Assembly (NCBI RefSeq): GCF_900103365.1
Contig: NZ_LT629703.1
Span: forward strand, 6,124,501 to 6,188,500
Length of the DNA: 64,000 bases
Source of the DNA: Afipia sp. GAS231
Lineage (GTDB): Bacteria > Pseudomonadota > Alphaproteobacteria > Rhizobiales > Xanthobacteraceae
Direction: 5' to 3'
In this document: positions 8,435-17,700 of the stretch, piece after piece
Numbering within the stretch: position 1 is the stretch's first letter
Layout of the letters: the number at the start of each line of letters is the position of its first letter
Notes under the pieces: model-generated
Database searches by the model: none
Seen by the model: the letters and a program-made list of their open reading frames with translations, nothing else
Told to the model about the DNA's origin: nothing
Position numbers and translations under genes: made by a program

Positions 8435-9472
8435 ATGTCCGACGATCTGCAATTCCAGGATCTTCAATTCCAGGTCCAGCGCCCGCCGGCCTATGGCGAA
8501 CTGACGGACCTGCTGCCCGGGATGTTCTGGGTGCGGCTGCCGATGCCGACGCTGCCCAATCACGTCAATTGCTGGCTGCTCGACAACGGGCCGGGATGGA
8601 CCCTGGTCGATTGCGGTTTCGACGCCGACGATGTGTTCGAGATCTGGGACAAGCTCTGGCGCGGCCTGCTACGCAGCCGTCCGTTGCAGAATCTCACCTT
8701 CACCCATGCCCATCTCGATCACTACGGTTTCGCCAGCTATCTGGTGAAGGAATCGAGATGCACGGTGCGGATGCCGCTGGCGGAATGGCTGAGTGGCTGG
8801 AAGCTGTGGCACGAGCGCGAGGACGCACAGGACGAGCCGCTCAAGATTTTCATGACCCGTAATGGCGCCTCGGACGAGGAGGTGGCCTCGATCATCGGCG
8901 CGCTGCGCAAGTCAAAGTATCTCGGCCTGCGGCCGCCGCGCGAATTCATCCGCATCCGCGACGGCGACGTGATCGCCATGGGTCAGCGCGACTGGCAAGT
9001 GTTCATCACAGGTGGACATTCACCGGAGCATGCGTCGTTCTTTTGCGAGAAAGACAAGATCCTGATCTCGGGCGATCAGATCCTGTCGCACATGATACCG
9101 TCGGTGATCGTGTCCCCGGCGCAGCCGGATGCCAACCCGATGAAGGAGTATCTGGATTCGCTGACCCGGTTCGAAGCGCTGCCGCCGGATACGCTGGTGC
9201 TGCCCTCGCACGGCCTGCCGTTCCGCGGGCTGCATACACGGCTGGCCCAGATGCGCGAACATCATCAAGCCCGGCTCGACGACGTCGCCTCCGTCGTGAC
9301 GACGAAGACGACGGCGTTCGCGGTCGCGCAGGAAATATTCCCCCGCGTGCTCTATGCCAATCCGCGCCAGGCTTTCGGCGAAGCGCTGGCGCATCTCAAC
9401 ATGCTGGCCTCGACCGGCCGGCTGACGCGCGAGGTCGATGGCGCCGGCGCGATCAGCTTCTCGCCCGTGTGA
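8435..9472 (+). CDS. MBL-fold metallo-hydrolase
   Basis: 345 aa metallo-beta-lactamase-fold protein. The metal site is visible as FTHAHLDHYGFA (HxHxDH) near residue 92, ITGGHSPEH near residue 195, ISGDQIL near residue 213 and the late histidine in LPSHG near residue 261. The C-terminal helical region resembles the extension of hydrolases related to glyoxalase II and RNase Z-like thioesterases. An in-frame GTG at 8417 is possible, but ATG 8435 is preferred. The next gene overlaps its stop (GTGA), so they are translationally coupled. The substrate is unknown. Confidence 0.88.
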   Translation: MSDDLQFQDLQFQVQRPPAYGELTDLLPGMFWVRLPMPTLPNHVNCWLLDNGPGWTLVDCGFDADDVFEIWDKLWRGLLRSRPLQNLTFTHAHLDHYGFASYLVKESRCTVRMPLAEWLSGWKLWHEREDAQDEPLKIFMTRNGASDEEVASIIGALRKSKYLGLRPPREFIRIRDGDVIAMGQRDWQVFITGGHSPEHASFFCEKDKILISGDQILSHMIPSVIVSPAQPDANPMKEYLDSLTRFEALPPDTLVLPSHGLPFRGLHTRLAQMREHHQARLDDVASVVTTKTTAFAVAQEIFPRVLYANPRQAFGEALAHLNMLASTGRLTREVDGAGAISFSPV

Positions 9473-10857
9473 ACCGGTTCGACGTGTCTTCACTCCCCGA
9501 ACCCAACTCCACCGGCCTGCTGCACTCAAAAGGGTGGCAGGTCGCGATGATCGGGCTCGGCACGGCGACGGCGCAGCTCGACTCCTCGGTCAACATTGCC
9601 TTCCCCGCCATCACTCGGGGTTTCGATCTCGCAATCCCTGATATTCAGTGGGTGGTGATCTGCTATGTCCTGACCTACGCCAGCCTGCTGCTGGCGATGG
9701 GACGCATCGGCGACACCGTTGGTCACGCGATTGTCTACCGGATCGGCCTGATCTGGAGCGCGGTGGCTTTCCTGCTGGTCGGTTGTGCGCCGAGCTATGG
9801 CGCGATGCTGTTCTTCCGCTGCCTGCAAGGCGCGGGCGCGGCGCTCGTCCTGAGCTGCGGCGTCGCGCTGGTGACTTCGCTCTATGGCGAAGCGCAACGC
9901 GGCCGGGCACTCGGCATCTACACCATGATGATGGCGCTCGGCCTGATGCTCGGTCCGCTGCTCGGCGGCGCCTTGACGGCGGTGTGGGGCTGGCCGGCGG
10001 TGTTCTGGTTCCGGATACCCATTGCGATTGCGGCGCTGCTGCTGTTACGCGGCTTGCCTTCACCGCCACCGCGCCAGACGGGCGACCGCTTCGATGCATG
10101 GAGCGGCATCGCGCTGATCGTGGGCCTGGTGACGATGCTGCTGGCGCTCAATCGAATGCGCGAGTTTTCCGCCATCTGGCTCGGACTGCTGTCGATCGTG
10201 GCTTTTGCAGCCTTCGGCTTCCGGCAATCCCGCGCCGAGCATCCGATCATCGCCACCAAAGTTCTCACATCACCCGGCTTTGCGCTGCTGAACCTCATCA
10301 GCGTGACGGCCAGTCTCGCGGCGTTTTCGGTCTGGCTGCTGGTGCCTTATTATCTGACGCGCATTCCCGGTCACACGCTTGCGGAGAGCGGCGCGATCCT
10401 GGCCGCAGGTGCGGCGGGCGCCGTGCTGGCTTCGCCCATCGGCGGCCGTTTGATCGAGCGTCTGGTCCCTGCCGAGTGGCTGGTGGTCGCAGGCGCCGCC
10501 ACCATCGGCGCCGGTCTTCTGCTGCTGAGTGCATGGACGGAGCAGACTTCGACCGCCCTGCAGGTCGCAGGCCTGATCGTGCAAGGCGTCGGGCTTGGGC
10601 TGTTTCAGTTGGCCTATACGGATATCGTGACATCGGCGCTGCCGATCGAGGACCGCGGCGTCGCGGGAAGCCTCACGCTGCTGACGCGAATGTTCGGCAC
10701 CGTCACCGCGGCCTCGCTGATCCTGATGCTGTTTGAAATTCTGCAAGTTCAGCATGGCTTCTTTGAAGCCTTCCACCTGACCTTTCAGCTTGCGGCCCTG
10801 CTGGCGTTCATCAGCGCGGGATTGCTGGCATTCCTGCCGCGCAGGATCAGTCCTTGA
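9469..10857 (+). CDS. MFS transporter, DHA2-like (drug/proton antiporter type)
   Basis: 462 aa membrane protein with about 14 hydrophobic segments. It has the DHA2-style opening QLDSSVNIAFPAI and DIQWVVICYVLTYASLL, MGRIGDTVGH (loop 2-3 motif) and LQGAGAALVLSCGVALV (motif C-like). The frame is open much further upstream, but that part lies over the hydrolase gene. GTG 9469 overlaps the hydrolase stop by four bases and is the natural coupled start; GTG 9484 is an alternative. It probably exports the product or substrate of the coupled hydrolase, or a drug. Confidence 0.85.
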   Translation: MNRFDVSSLPEPNSTGLLHSKGWQVAMIGLGTATAQLDSSVNIAFPAITRGFDLAIPDIQWVVICYVLTYASLLLAMGRIGDTVGHAIVYRIGLIWSAVAFLLVGCAPSYGAMLFFRCLQGAGAALVLSCGVALVTSLYGEAQRGRALGIYTMMMALGLMLGPLLGGALTAVWGWPAVFWFRIPIAIAALLLLRGLPSPPPRQTGDRFDAWSGIALIVGLVTMLLALNRMREFSAIWLGLLSIVAFAAFGFRQSRAEHPIIATKVLTSPGFALLNLISVTASLAAFSVWLLVPYYLTRIPGHTLAESGAILAAGAAGAVLASPIGGRLIERLVPAEWLVVAGAATIGAGLLLLSAWTEQTSTALQVAGLIVQGVGLGLFQLAYTDIVTSALPIEDRGVAGSLTLLTRMFGTVTAASLILMLFEILQVQHGFFEAFHLTFQLAALLAFISAGLLAFLPRRISP

Positions 10858-11009
10858 GACTCAACGGAGGGCAGGTGCTAAAGTGACCACGCGACAGGGA
10901 TGTGACGCCGCGTTCTTGTCACGTCATTGAAACGGCGTCGAACAAAACAAGATGGCCTCGGAGGGCTGCACGGGTGAACCCCGAGGCAAGCGTAACAGGG
11001 GAGGCTGCG

Positions 11010-12257
11010 ATGAATCGAAAGATAGCTGGAATGGTCTTCGCGATAGGCGCTGGGGTTGCGGCATTGGCCGGCACCGCGCATGCACAACAGTCACCGGGGG
11101 CCGCGGCCCTCGACACCAGTCTGCGCGCTGCGGTCGAGCGCAAGGACGTGCCGGGCCTGGTCGTGCTGGTCACCGATCGCGAGCGCGTGCTCTATCAGGG
11201 CGCCTTCGGCGTCGCCGATGTCGCGACCGGACGCCCGCTTGCGTCGGACGCGCTGTTTCGTATCGCCTCGATGACCAAGCCGGTCACGTCGGTGGCGTTG
11301 ATGCAGCTGATCGAGCAGGGCCGCCTCACGCTCGACGATCCCGCGGAAAAATACCTGCCTGAGCTCGCGGGCCTGAAAGTCATTGAAAATTTTGACGCGG
11401 CGACCGGGAATTACCAGCTCCGTGCGCCGGCGACCAAGCCGACGGTCCGACACTTCCTGACGCATACGTCCGGATTGGCCTATCCGTTCACCAGCGCGAT
11501 CTGGCGCGATTTCAAGCCGCGCGCCGGCGAGACCTATCCGTTCGGCGGGCCGCTGCTGTTCGATCCGGGCACGCGCTGGCACTACAGCACCTCTACCGAC
11601 GTCTCAGGCAAGCTGGTCGAAGTGGTGTCCGGCCAGAAGCTCGAGGATTATTTCCGCGAGCATATCTTCATCCCGCTGAAGATGAATGACACCTCCTACA
11701 ACGTGCCGGAAGCCAAGGGACCGCGCCTGGTCGCACAGCAGCAGCGCGCCGGCGAGCGCATGGACGGCGCGGTCGAACTGCAAAAGCCCCAGCCCGGCCT
11801 CACCATCGCCGCGCCGATCGGTGGTGGCGGCCTCGCTTCGACCGCTGACGACTACGGCCGCTTCGTGCGGATGCTGCTCAACGGCGGCACTCTGGATGGC
11901 GCGCGCGTGCTGAGAGCCGAGACGGTGGCGCTGATGGGCCAGAACCAGATCGGTGCGGTCTCTGTCCCCGCGCTGAAATCCGCGCTGCCGCGCAGCGCCG
12001 ACTTCACCTTCATCGACGACAACAAGGACAAATGGGGGCTCGGCTTTCTGATCACGACCGATCAGGTGCCGGGCAAGCGATCCCCGGGCAGCCTGAGCTG
12101 GGGCGGTATCAACAATACCTTCTTCTGGGTCGATCCAGCCAAAGGCATCGCCGGCGTGATCATGATGCAGTACCTGCCGTTCGCCGACGCCAAGGCGCTG
12201 GCCGTCTACGACACGTTCGAGCGCGGCGCCTATCAGATCGTCAACGCCGAGCGATAA
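11010..12257 (+). CDS. Serine hydrolase, class C beta-lactamase/esterase family
   Basis: 415 aa secreted or periplasmic protein. A signal peptide MNRKIAGMVFAIGAGVAALAG ends in TAHAQ, giving likely cleavage after AHA. The beta-lactamase fold (PF00144) shows the nucleophile motif SMTK near residue 88, a YST tyrosine motif near residue 192 and WGG (in place of KTG) near residue 367. Enzymes with this pattern are usually esterases, peptidases or lactonases rather than true beta-lactamases. The ATG at 11010 follows ACAGGGGAGGCTGCG; the frame is open upstream but lacks a better start. Confidence 0.88.
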   Translation: MNRKIAGMVFAIGAGVAALAGTAHAQQSPGAAALDTSLRAAVERKDVPGLVVLVTDRERVLYQGAFGVADVATGRPLASDALFRIASMTKPVTSVALMQLIEQGRLTLDDPAEKYLPELAGLKVIENFDAATGNYQLRAPATKPTVRHFLTHTSGLAYPFTSAIWRDFKPRAGETYPFGGPLLFDPGTRWHYSTSTDVSGKLVEVVSGQKLEDYFREHIFIPLKMNDTSYNVPEAKGPRLVAQQQRAGERMDGAVELQKPQPGLTIAAPIGGGGLASTADDYGRFVRMLLNGGTLDGARVLRAETVALMGQNQIGAVSVPALKSALPRSADFTFIDDNKDKWGLGFLITTDQVPGKRSPGSLSWGGINNTFFWVDPAKGIAGVIMMQYLPFADAKALAVYDTFERGAYQIVNAER

Positions 12258-12335
12258 AAGTATTGCCATGTCTGGCTGGCGTCATGCCGGCCAGACATCA
12301 GGTTGTCAGTGGTGCACAGCGAACGAGAGGCATTC

Positions 12336-13175
12336 TTGCGACAACAGAAATTCGGCAGCGGCGGTCCCGACGTATCCGTGATCGGGCAGGGCACCTGGTA
12401 TCTCGATCGCGGCGATCGCACGGCTGCGGTGGCGGCGCTGCGGCGCGGCATCGATCTCGGCATGACCCATATCGATACCGCCGAGATGTACGGCGACGCC
12501 GAACTCGTGATCGCGGACGCGATCGAGGGGCAGCGCGAAAAACTGTTTCTGGTCTCAAAGGTATTGCCGAGCAACGCGTCGCGTCGCAGCACCATCACCG
12601 CTTGCGAACGCTCGCTGAAGCGGCTGAAGACCGATCGGCTCGACTGCTATCTGCTCCATTGGCGCGGATCCTATCCGTTCGAGGAAACGGTGGCGGCGTT
12701 TGACGAACTGATTGCGGCCGGGAAAATCCGTTCCTGGGGCGTCAGCAATTTCGACGTCGATGATCTCGACGAATTGCTCGATGTCGCAGGCGAAGGCGCC
12801 ATCGCCTGCAATCAGGTGCTCTATCATCTGCAGGAGCGCGCGATCGAACACGCGGTGATCCCGTGGTGCGAGCAAAATGGCGTGGCCGTCGTCGCCTATT
12901 CGCCGTTCGGCCATGATGATTTTCCGTCAGCGCGCAGCAAGGGCGGCAAGGTGCTGCAGAAAGTGGCGGATGCGCACAAGGCCACCACGCGTCAGGTCGC
13001 GCTCGCTTTTCTCACGCGCGCACCATCGGTATTGGCGATTCCAAAAGCCTCCAGCGCGGAGCATGCCGCCGACAATGCCGGCGCCGGCGATCTGAAACTC
13101 GGCGACAATGAGATCGCAGCGCTCGACAAGGCGTTTCCGCGCGGCCCGAAACCGCGCGGGCTGCCGATGCTGTAG
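12336..13175 (+). CDS. Aldo/keto reductase
   Basis: 279 aa NAD(P)H-dependent reductase of the AKR superfamily. It starts with the family-like (M)RQQKFGSGGPDVSVIGQGTW. The tetrad is visible as D and Y in HIDTAEMYGDAE, K in FLVSKVLP and H in YLLHWRG. Late in the protein, LAIPKASSAEHAADNA is the nucleotide-binding segment. TTG 12336 is chosen because GAGAGG lies five bases upstream and the protein then begins where the family does; TTG 12303 and GTG 12309/12312 are longer alternatives. It follows the serine hydrolase by 78 bp. Confidence 0.9.
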   Translation: MRQQKFGSGGPDVSVIGQGTWYLDRGDRTAAVAALRRGIDLGMTHIDTAEMYGDAELVIADAIEGQREKLFLVSKVLPSNASRRSTITACERSLKRLKTDRLDCYLLHWRGSYPFEETVAAFDELIAAGKIRSWGVSNFDVDDLDELLDVAGEGAIACNQVLYHLQERAIEHAVIPWCEQNGVAVVAYSPFGHDDFPSARSKGGKVLQKVADAHKATTRQVALAFLTRAPSVLAIPKASSAEHAADNAGAGDLKLGDNEIAALDKAFPRGPKPRGLPML

Positions 13176-13418
13176 TTCTTCTCCCTCTCTCCGCAAGCGG
13201 GGCGAGGTGAAGAGTCCGCGCTGACTTGATGAATAATCGTCGCTGCGAGAACACAGTTCTTAACAAAGTGTTGCAATCGCACTGTGGCGCGGGCCGTGGC
13301 AGGCTGCCGCGCCCCGTAGCGCATATCCGCATCCCGTTTCCGGACCTAGTCGTAGCTGCACAATTGGTGTTTTTTAAAACCTCGCCCGAGTCGATCATTA
13401 CTGCCTTTCGAGATTGCC

Positions 13419-14474
13419 GTGACACCGCCCCCCGCCGCAGCCAGGCTGGACAGCGCCGAATTGTCGTTGCCCGAGAAATTGCCTTCGCCGGAAAAGAAAT
13501 CCGCCGCGCCCAAAGCCCTTAAGCGTGACAAGACTTTTAAGCGCGACAAGGTCCTTGCACCCAAAGCGCCCGCGCGCGCCGATCATCCGTTCAAGGGCAT
13601 CGCGCTGATTCTGGCTTCGACGGTCTTTCTCGGCACCTCCGATGTGACCGCGAAGTATCTGTCGGCGACGCTGCCTTCGATCGAGATCACCTGGATCCGC
13701 TTCCTGACCTTCGCGCTGATCATGATGCCGGCGATGGTGCCGGGTTCGCCGCTGTTCGCGCTGCAGACGGGTCGTCTCAGCCTGCATCTGCTGCGCGGCT
13801 TGACGATCCTGGGCTCGTCGCTGTTCTTCATTTCCGGACTTCGCTTTCTCCCGATCGCGGAGGCTTCCGCCACCGGCTTCGTCGCACCGCTGCTCGTCAC
13901 CGCGCTGTCGATCGTCTTCCTCGGCGAAAGGGTGGGCCTGCGCCGCTGGATCGCGACCGGCGTCGGCCTGATCGGCGTCATCATCATCCTGCGCCCCGGC
14001 ACCGGCGCGTTTCACCCCGCGGCGATCTTTCCGCTGGTCTCGGCGCTGTGCTGGGCCTGCACGCTGATCATCACGCGGATGATGAGCGGCACCGAGCGCG
14101 CCGTCACCGTGATGGCCTATTCGTCGATCGTGGGCCTGGTCATGCTCTCGGGGCTGGTTTCGTCCGTGTGGGTGACGCCGAGCTGGCACGACATCGCCTT
14201 CGGCATTTTCATCGGCGTTGCCTCGACGCTCGGACAGTGGATCGTGGTATTGGCGTTCCGTTACGCCGACGCGTCGGTGCTGGCGCCGTTTTCCTACACC
14301 CAGTTGCTCTGGGTCAGCATCCTCGGCTTCCTGATCTTCGGCGAAGTCCCTGACGTCTGGACCGTGACCGGCGCCGCTTTCATCGTCGCCAGCGGCCTCT
14401 ACACCGCCCATCGCGAACGGGTGCGGCGGTCGCAGCTTGCCGCGGTGCCGGCGGAGCCGTCGCCCAACGCCTGA
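13419..14474 (+). CDS. EamA/DMT-family transporter
   Basis: 351 aa inner-membrane protein with ten hydrophobic segments made of two EamA repeats, beginning near residues 50 and 190. A polar, lysine-rich N-terminal extension of about 45 residues precedes the first segment. The repeat ends FIVASGLYTAHRERVRR resemble RhaT/YdcZ-like metabolite exporters. The annotated start is the first GTG (13419); the extension makes a later start possible, although no good ATG with an RBS precedes the first membrane segment. Substrate unknown. Confidence 0.85.
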   Translation: MTPPPAAARLDSAELSLPEKLPSPEKKSAAPKALKRDKTFKRDKVLAPKAPARADHPFKGIALILASTVFLGTSDVTAKYLSATLPSIEITWIRFLTFALIMMPAMVPGSPLFALQTGRLSLHLLRGLTILGSSLFFISGLRFLPIAEASATGFVAPLLVTALSIVFLGERVGLRRWIATGVGLIGVIIILRPGTGAFHPAAIFPLVSALCWACTLIITRMMSGTERAVTVMAYSSIVGLVMLSGLVSSVWVTPSWHDIAFGIFIGVASTLGQWIVVLAFRYADASVLAPFSYTQLLWVSILGFLIFGEVPDVWTVTGAAFIVASGLYTAHRERVRRSQLAAVPAEPSPNA

Positions 14475-14713
14475 GGCATTCGCGCGAAAGGTGTACGCCG
14501 GTTCACACAAGCGTGGCGCGGGGGCCACACTGGCCGCGGAAAACGTGGCTTAATCCTGTCGAATCAACGGATTCCCGGAGGCCGTGGAACTACGGAGGGA
14601 ACCACCGTGCTAGCCTGAGCCCCGGACGGCGCCGCAGAGCGCCGGGGGAATGGGGTTAGGCGTTGCGGATTCAACTACCATCGGGCGTCAGGGGCTGTTC
14701 GGGCCCGCTGCGG

Positions 14714-17700
14714 ATGAAGAGCGTCGTGCTTCCGCGCTACAGATGCGCGGCACTGATCGCGACGTCCGTCGCCGCCACGCTCGTGGCCGGCGTGGCGCCG
14801 GCTGTTGCTTCGGACAAGATCTGGAACGGCGCCGTCGACTTCAATTTCACGACAGGGGCCAACTGGATCGGTGGCGCGCCCGGCAGCACCGATAATGCCG
14901 TGTACGACCCGACCGCCGCCGGCGGCACCAATACCAATTCCCTGGTCAACGCGTCGGTCAACATCAACTCGATTTCGCTGCAAGGCGGCTATTCCGGCCT
15001 CGTCTTCAATCCAGCGGGAATGACGATCACCTTCGCGACGTCGATTTCGGTGTCGAGCGGTATTTTCGACAACCGCGGCGTCCTGACCGGTGCGGGAGCT
15101 CTCAACGCTTCCGGCGGCATCGTTCTTCTCGGTGGAACGAGCAGCTACACCGGCGCCACCACCATATCCGGATCGGCCATCGTCGCCGCCAATTCGACCA
15201 ACGCCTTCTCGGCAAGCTCGGCATTCGCCGTGGGCAGCGGCGGCACGCTCGATCTGCGCGGTTTCGACAACACGATCGGCTCACTCGCTGATGTCGCCGG
15301 CAGTGGCGGCGCGATCACCAACACTTCAGCGGGCGCGACCGCCGCCACGCTGACGACCGGCGGCGACAACACTTCGACGTCCTATGCCGGCACGATCAAC
15401 GACGGCAACGGCGTGCTGGGGCTGGTCAAGGTTGGTACCGGCACGATGGTGCTGGCGGGCGCCAATGGCTACACCGGCGGGACGACGATCTCGGGCGGAA
15501 CCATCCAGGTGACCAACGCTAATTCCGTCGGCACCGGCCCGGTTACGCTGGACGGCGGAACGTTCAAGCTCGACGGCAGCGTTTCCAGCGTCGCTTTCAG
15601 CAACGACTTCAAGGTCAACACATCAGGCGGCACCATCGATAACGCCGGTGCCGGCGGCGCCTCGCTGACGCTCACCGGCGTGATCTCCAACGGCAACGGC
15701 ACCACCGGCGTGCTGCAACTGATCGATTCCACCAACAGCTTCGGCAGCGTGACGGCCCTGTCTGGTCACAATACCTATAGCGGCGGAACCAAGGTCGTTG
15801 ATACCACCGTGCAGGTGAATAACGTTCAGTCTGTCGGCACCGGAACGGTGACGCTGCAGAATGCCGTGTTCCAGGCCGACGGCACCACCGGCGATCTCAC
15901 CTTCACCAACAATTTCAAGATCGACCACACGCTGCACGGCAGCGCGATCGATGCCAACGGCATCAGGTTGACGATCGCAGGCAATATCAGCGACGGCATT
16001 GGCGCCGGCAAGTTGACGGTGCTGGATTCGGCCGGTGGCAGCGGGATCGTTGTTCTCACCGGCACCAATACCTATACCGGCGGCACCGATATCGGCTCCG
16101 GCTGCGGCTGCGGCCTCGGCTCCCTGCAGCTCGGCGACGCCACCCATACCGCGTCGATCGTCGGCGACGTCAACAACTTCGGTGGCAGCTTCGCCATCGT
16201 CAACGCCAATACGTCCGGCATCACCGCGATCACCAACAGCAATGGCGGTATCACCACGTTCTACGGCGCCAACAACGCCAGCACAGCTGTCATTACCAAC
16301 CAGTCCGGCGGCTCGACGATTTTTCGGGACACCAGCACCGCCGGCAACGCCAAGATCACCAATCATGGCGGGACAACGGTTTTCGGCAATCTCCTCGGCG
16401 GCGGTACCGATATCAGCACGGCGGGCAATGCGACCATCGATAATAACAATGGCGGCACGTTCTTCGTGTCGCACAGCAATGCGGGTACCGCTGATATCAC
16501 CAATCGCAACGGTGGCGCCACGATCTTCGTCGAGCAGTCATCGGCCGCTTCGGCAACCATCACTAACCACAGTGGCGGCTTTACCGAGTTCGGAAGTTCC
16601 ACCGGTCTGGAAACGGTTTCGGCCGCAAACGCCCGCATCTACAACAACAATGGCGGCACCACCGATTTCAACGCATTCTCGACCGCCGGCAATGCGATCA
16701 TCACGACCATTAGTGGCGGCCGGACGCGGTTCTTCGACAATTCGACCGGCGACAAGGCGCAGTTCTTCGTCAACGGTACCGGCTATGTCGATTTCAGCGA
16801 AAGCAGCGGCCCGGATGGCAGTGGCCACATCAAGGCGGGTTCGATCTCGGGCGACGGCCTGATCTATATCGGCGGTGGCAGCACCGTTTTCGGGACCCCC
16901 GCCAACACGCTGATGGTGGGCACCAACGATCTCTCCACCGAATTCAAGGGCGTCATCGCCGACAACAATACGTGCGGCTGCACCAGCGGGCCGGGCAATT
17001 TCGAGAAGGTCGGCACCGGCACGCTGATCCTGTCCGGCACCAACACCTATACCGGCACCACCGTCGTCAGTGGCGGCACCTTGCAGGTCGACGGCTCGAT
17101 CGCCGCTTCGAGCGGAGTCACGGTGAATGCCAACGGCACGTTGAGCGGCGTTGGTTTCGTCAGCGCCACCACGGTCGCTGGCGGCGGCATCTTCGCGCCC
17201 GGCGGCGGCGCGCCCGGCAGCTTCATGACGGTATCGGGCAATCTCGCCTTCCAGTCCGGCGCGCTGTATCTGGTGCAGCTCAATTCGACGACGTCGTCGT
17301 TCGCCAATGTCATCGGCGCCGCCGCCTTGAACGGCACCGTCGGGGTGTCGTTTGCTTCCGGCAGCAACGTGATCAAGCAATACACGATCATGACGACGGG
17401 CAGTCATACCGGCACCTTCAGCGGCGTCAACGCGCCCGGCGGCCTCGTCGGCACCGTCAGCTTCGATCCGACGCATGTCTTCCTCAACTTCGCGCTCGAT
17501 TTCGGCGCCAAATCCGGCCTCAACGTCAACCAGCAGAACGTTGCCAGCGCGCTGACTAATTTCTTCAATGCCACCGGCAGCATTCCCGCCAGCTTCGCCT
17601 CGTTGTCGCCGGCCGGCCTGACCCAGGTCTCCGGTGAACTCGCCACCGGATCGCAGCAGGCGACCTTCGACGCCATGAACCTGTTCCTGTCGCTGCTGAC

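Noticed and set aside
11010..12257. Antibiotic-resistance class C beta-lactamase
   Set aside because: The YxN and KTG positions read YST and WGG, so a general serine hydrolase or esterase is the safer call.
15100..17300. Possible short tandem DNA repeat in the autotransporter
   Set aside because: Repetition is at protein level with diverged codons, so it is a protein repeat rather than a DNA satellite.
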